Shown here in pieces: positions 7,191 through 8,309 of a stretch of 8,309 nucleotides of DNA (position 1 is its first letter; the number at the start of each line of letters is the position of its first letter). The stretch spans positions 1 to 8,309 of the forward strand of contig JAKFWE010000134.1 in assembly GCA_021732895.1 (NCBI GenBank), written 5' to 3'. The DNA is from Allobosea sp. Its GTDB lineage: Bacteria > Pseudomonadota > Alphaproteobacteria > Rhizobiales > Beijerinckiaceae. The notes beneath the pieces are model-generated. The model searched no databases. It had not been told where the DNA came from and was given only the letters and a program-made list of their open reading frames with translations. The position numbers and the translations under genes were made by a program.

Positions 7191-7210
7191 GGCCGCGCGC
7201 CGTCGCGGCT
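7191..7210. terminator. GC-rich hairpin between convergent putR and TerC genes
   Basis: The 22-bp gap between the two stop codons contains gccgcg (7192-7197), a 6-base loop and cgcggc (7204-7209), extendable by a G-U pair at 7191/7210. It could serve as a compact two-way terminator for the convergent genes. There is no T-tract on either side, so an intrinsic terminator is not established, and short GC stems arise easily in this composition. Confidence 0.35.
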
Positions 7211-7212
7211 GC

Positions 7213-8223
7213 TCATCCGGCCGGCGTGGTCCCGCGCGGGCGCGGCCGCGTCTTCCACAGGGAGACTGCGACGCCGCCGAGGATCAGCGCGAGGGTCACG
7301 CCAAGCGAGATCGCGGGATCGACCTTGCCGAAGATCTGGTTCCAGAAGATCTTCCCGCCGATGAAGACGAGCACCAGCGCCAGCGCCGTCTTGAGATGCT
7401 CGAACCGATGGACCATGGCGGCCAGCGCGAAATACAGCGCGCGCAGACCGAGGATCGCCATGATGTTGGCCGTGAAGACGATGAACGGGTCGGTCGTGAT
7501 GGCGAAGATCGCCGGCACGGAATCGACCGCGAACACGGCGTCAGCCAGGTTGATGACGATGAGAGCGAGGAACAGCGGGGTCGCGTGCAGCATCGTCCGG
7601 CCGGTCGCGGCATCGGGCAGCCGGACGAAGAAGCGTTCGCCATGCAGGGCGTCGGTGACGCGCATGCGGCGCTTCAGGAACCGCACCAGCGGATTCTTCG
7701 CGACGTCCGGCTCGGCTTCAGCCGCCACCAGCATCTTGACGCCCGTGACGATCAGGAAGGCGCCGAAGAGATACAAGATCCAGTCGTATTGCTGAACGAG
7801 CGCCGCGCCGACGCCGATCATCAGCCCGCGCAGAATGATCACGGCGATGATGCCCCAGACCAGCGCCCGATACTGGTAGCGCGGCGGGATGGCGAAGAAG
7901 CCGAAGATCAGCGAGATCACGAAGACATTGTCGATGGACAACGCCTTTTCGATGAAGAAGCCGGTGAAGAAGGTCACGCCGGCATGGGCGCCGTCGGTCG
8001 TGAAGAGATGTCCGGCTTCGAAAGCCCACCATACCGCCACGCCGTAGACACAGGCAAAACCGATGTAGAAGGCCGACAGCCAGAGGCTGCGCGCGATGCC
8101 GATCTCACGTTCGCCACGGTTCAGGAGACCGAGATCGAAAGCGAGAAGCGCGAAAACGATCGCGAGGAAGCCGCTCCACATCCAGAGCGGCTTGCCGAGC
8201 CAGTCGGCAAACAGAATATCCAT
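7213..8223 (-). CDS. TerC/Alx-family integral membrane protein (probable metal-ion exporter)
   Basis: A 336-residue polytopic inner-membrane protein of the TerC family, close in length and motif order to E. coli Alx (321 residues). Hydrophobic segments lie at about 16-34, 49-68, 83-110, 119-142, 147-166, 214-241, 246-270, 279-294 and 303-323. Signatures are FIEKALSIDNVFV (90-102) and NLADAVFAVDSVPAIFAITTDPFIV (225-249), whose acidic residues D98, D228 and D234 lie within the membrane and are likely ion ligands. A charged loop follows segment five (VRFLKRRMRVTD, 180-191), as in Alx. Alx is linked to Mn2+ export and alkaline induction; older TerC members to tellurite resistance. ATG at 8221-8223 matches the Alx N-terminus although the upstream Shine-Dalgarno is weak. 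No ter operon partners are present, so tellurite resistance is not implied. Its promoter is probably beyond 8309. Confidence 0.93.
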   Translation of the reverse strand: MDILFADWLGKPLWMWSGFLAIVFALLAFDLGLLNRGEREIGIARSLWLSAFYIGFACVYGVAVWWAFEAGHLFTTDGAHAGVTFFTGFFIEKALSIDNVFVISLIFGFFAIPPRYQYRALVWGIIAVIILRGLMIGVGAALVQQYDWILYLFGAFLIVTGVKMLVAAEAEPDVAKNPLVRFLKRRMRVTDALHGERFFVRLPDAATGRTMLHATPLFLALIVINLADAVFAVDSVPAIFAITTDPFIVFTANIMAILGLRALYFALAAMVHRFEHLKTALALVLVFIGGKIFWNQIFGKVDPAISLGVTLALILGGVAVSLWKTRPRPRGTTPAG

Positions 8224-8309
8224 GTCCGGGCGCCTGTCGATTGGGTTGACGTCGAAGGCGGTTCCGACATCGCGGCCGCGTCGTCCAGACGCGCGCCGCC
8301 AGAGGGGCC
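8224..8309. other. Upstream leader of the TerC/Alx gene (cut by window end)
   Basis: The last 86 bases lie upstream of the TerC/Alx start on the - strand. They are GC-rich, with no recognisable promoter and only a weak ribosome binding site. Alx homologues are often controlled by a yybP-ykoY manganese riboswitch; I see a gtcaac (complement of 8245-8250) but neither the GGGGAGTAG-like segment nor a following hairpin between it and the ATG, so I do not call one here. Confidence 0.4.

Noticed and set aside
7213..8223. Tellurite resistance locus
   Set aside because: A TerC-fold protein alone does not indicate tellurite resistance; no TerB, TerD or TerZ-like genes are present and the motifs fit Alx better.
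8224..8309. yybP-ykoY manganese riboswitch upstream of the TerC/Alx gene
   Set aside because: Expected for some Alx homologues, but only a gtcaac is present; the GGGGAGTAG-like segment and the hairpin that should follow gtcaac are not seen before the ATG. Sequence beyond 8309 would be needed to exclude a more distant one.

Overview
The window looks like the chromosome of a high-GC alphaproteobacterium, most likely of the order Hyphomicrobiales (Rhizobiales). Three things point there: the ATP synthase genes lie in the order gamma-beta-epsilon, and the beta subunit carries an Ala/Thr/Lys-rich N-terminal extension as in Brucella. Proline catabolism is encoded as a PutA without its own DNA-binding domain, divergent from an Lrp-type regulator. 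The intergenic repeats are of types familiar from rhizobial genomes. Genus cannot be settled from this sequence alone.

Layout. On the + strand, positions 1-2740 hold the end of an F1Fo ATP synthase operon: atpG (5' end outside the window), atpD and atpC. Converging on it from the - strand are a small VOC/glyoxalase-fold protein (2891-3271) and, upstream of it in the same direction, a long putA (3376-6495) for oxidation of proline to glutamate. Divergent from putA across a 239-bp control region is an Lrp/AsnC regulator (6735-7190), the probable PutR. It converges with a TerC/Alx-family membrane protein (7213-8223, - strand) whose upstream control region is mostly beyond the window end.

How the genes work together. 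The atp genes form one conserved complex. putA and putR form a classic regulator/target pair: this PutA has no ribbon-helix-helix domain and so cannot repress its own gene, and the neighbouring Lrp protein fills that role. The VOC gene could be co-transcribed with putA, but a palindrome separates them. TerC has no evident link to its neighbours.

The non-coding DNA is the most distinctive part. Four of the longer intergenic gaps each carry an inverted-repeat element, from at least three sequence families: a 7-nt-phased repeat in atpD-atpC, a composite ~146-bp palindrome in atpC-VOC, and two copies of one BIME-like element (putA-VOC and the putR leader). No gap exceeds 300 bp. I found no RNA gene, CRISPR array, transposase, toxin-antitoxin pair or defence gene, and no convincing novel multi-gene system: the protein-coding content is ordinary core metabolism.
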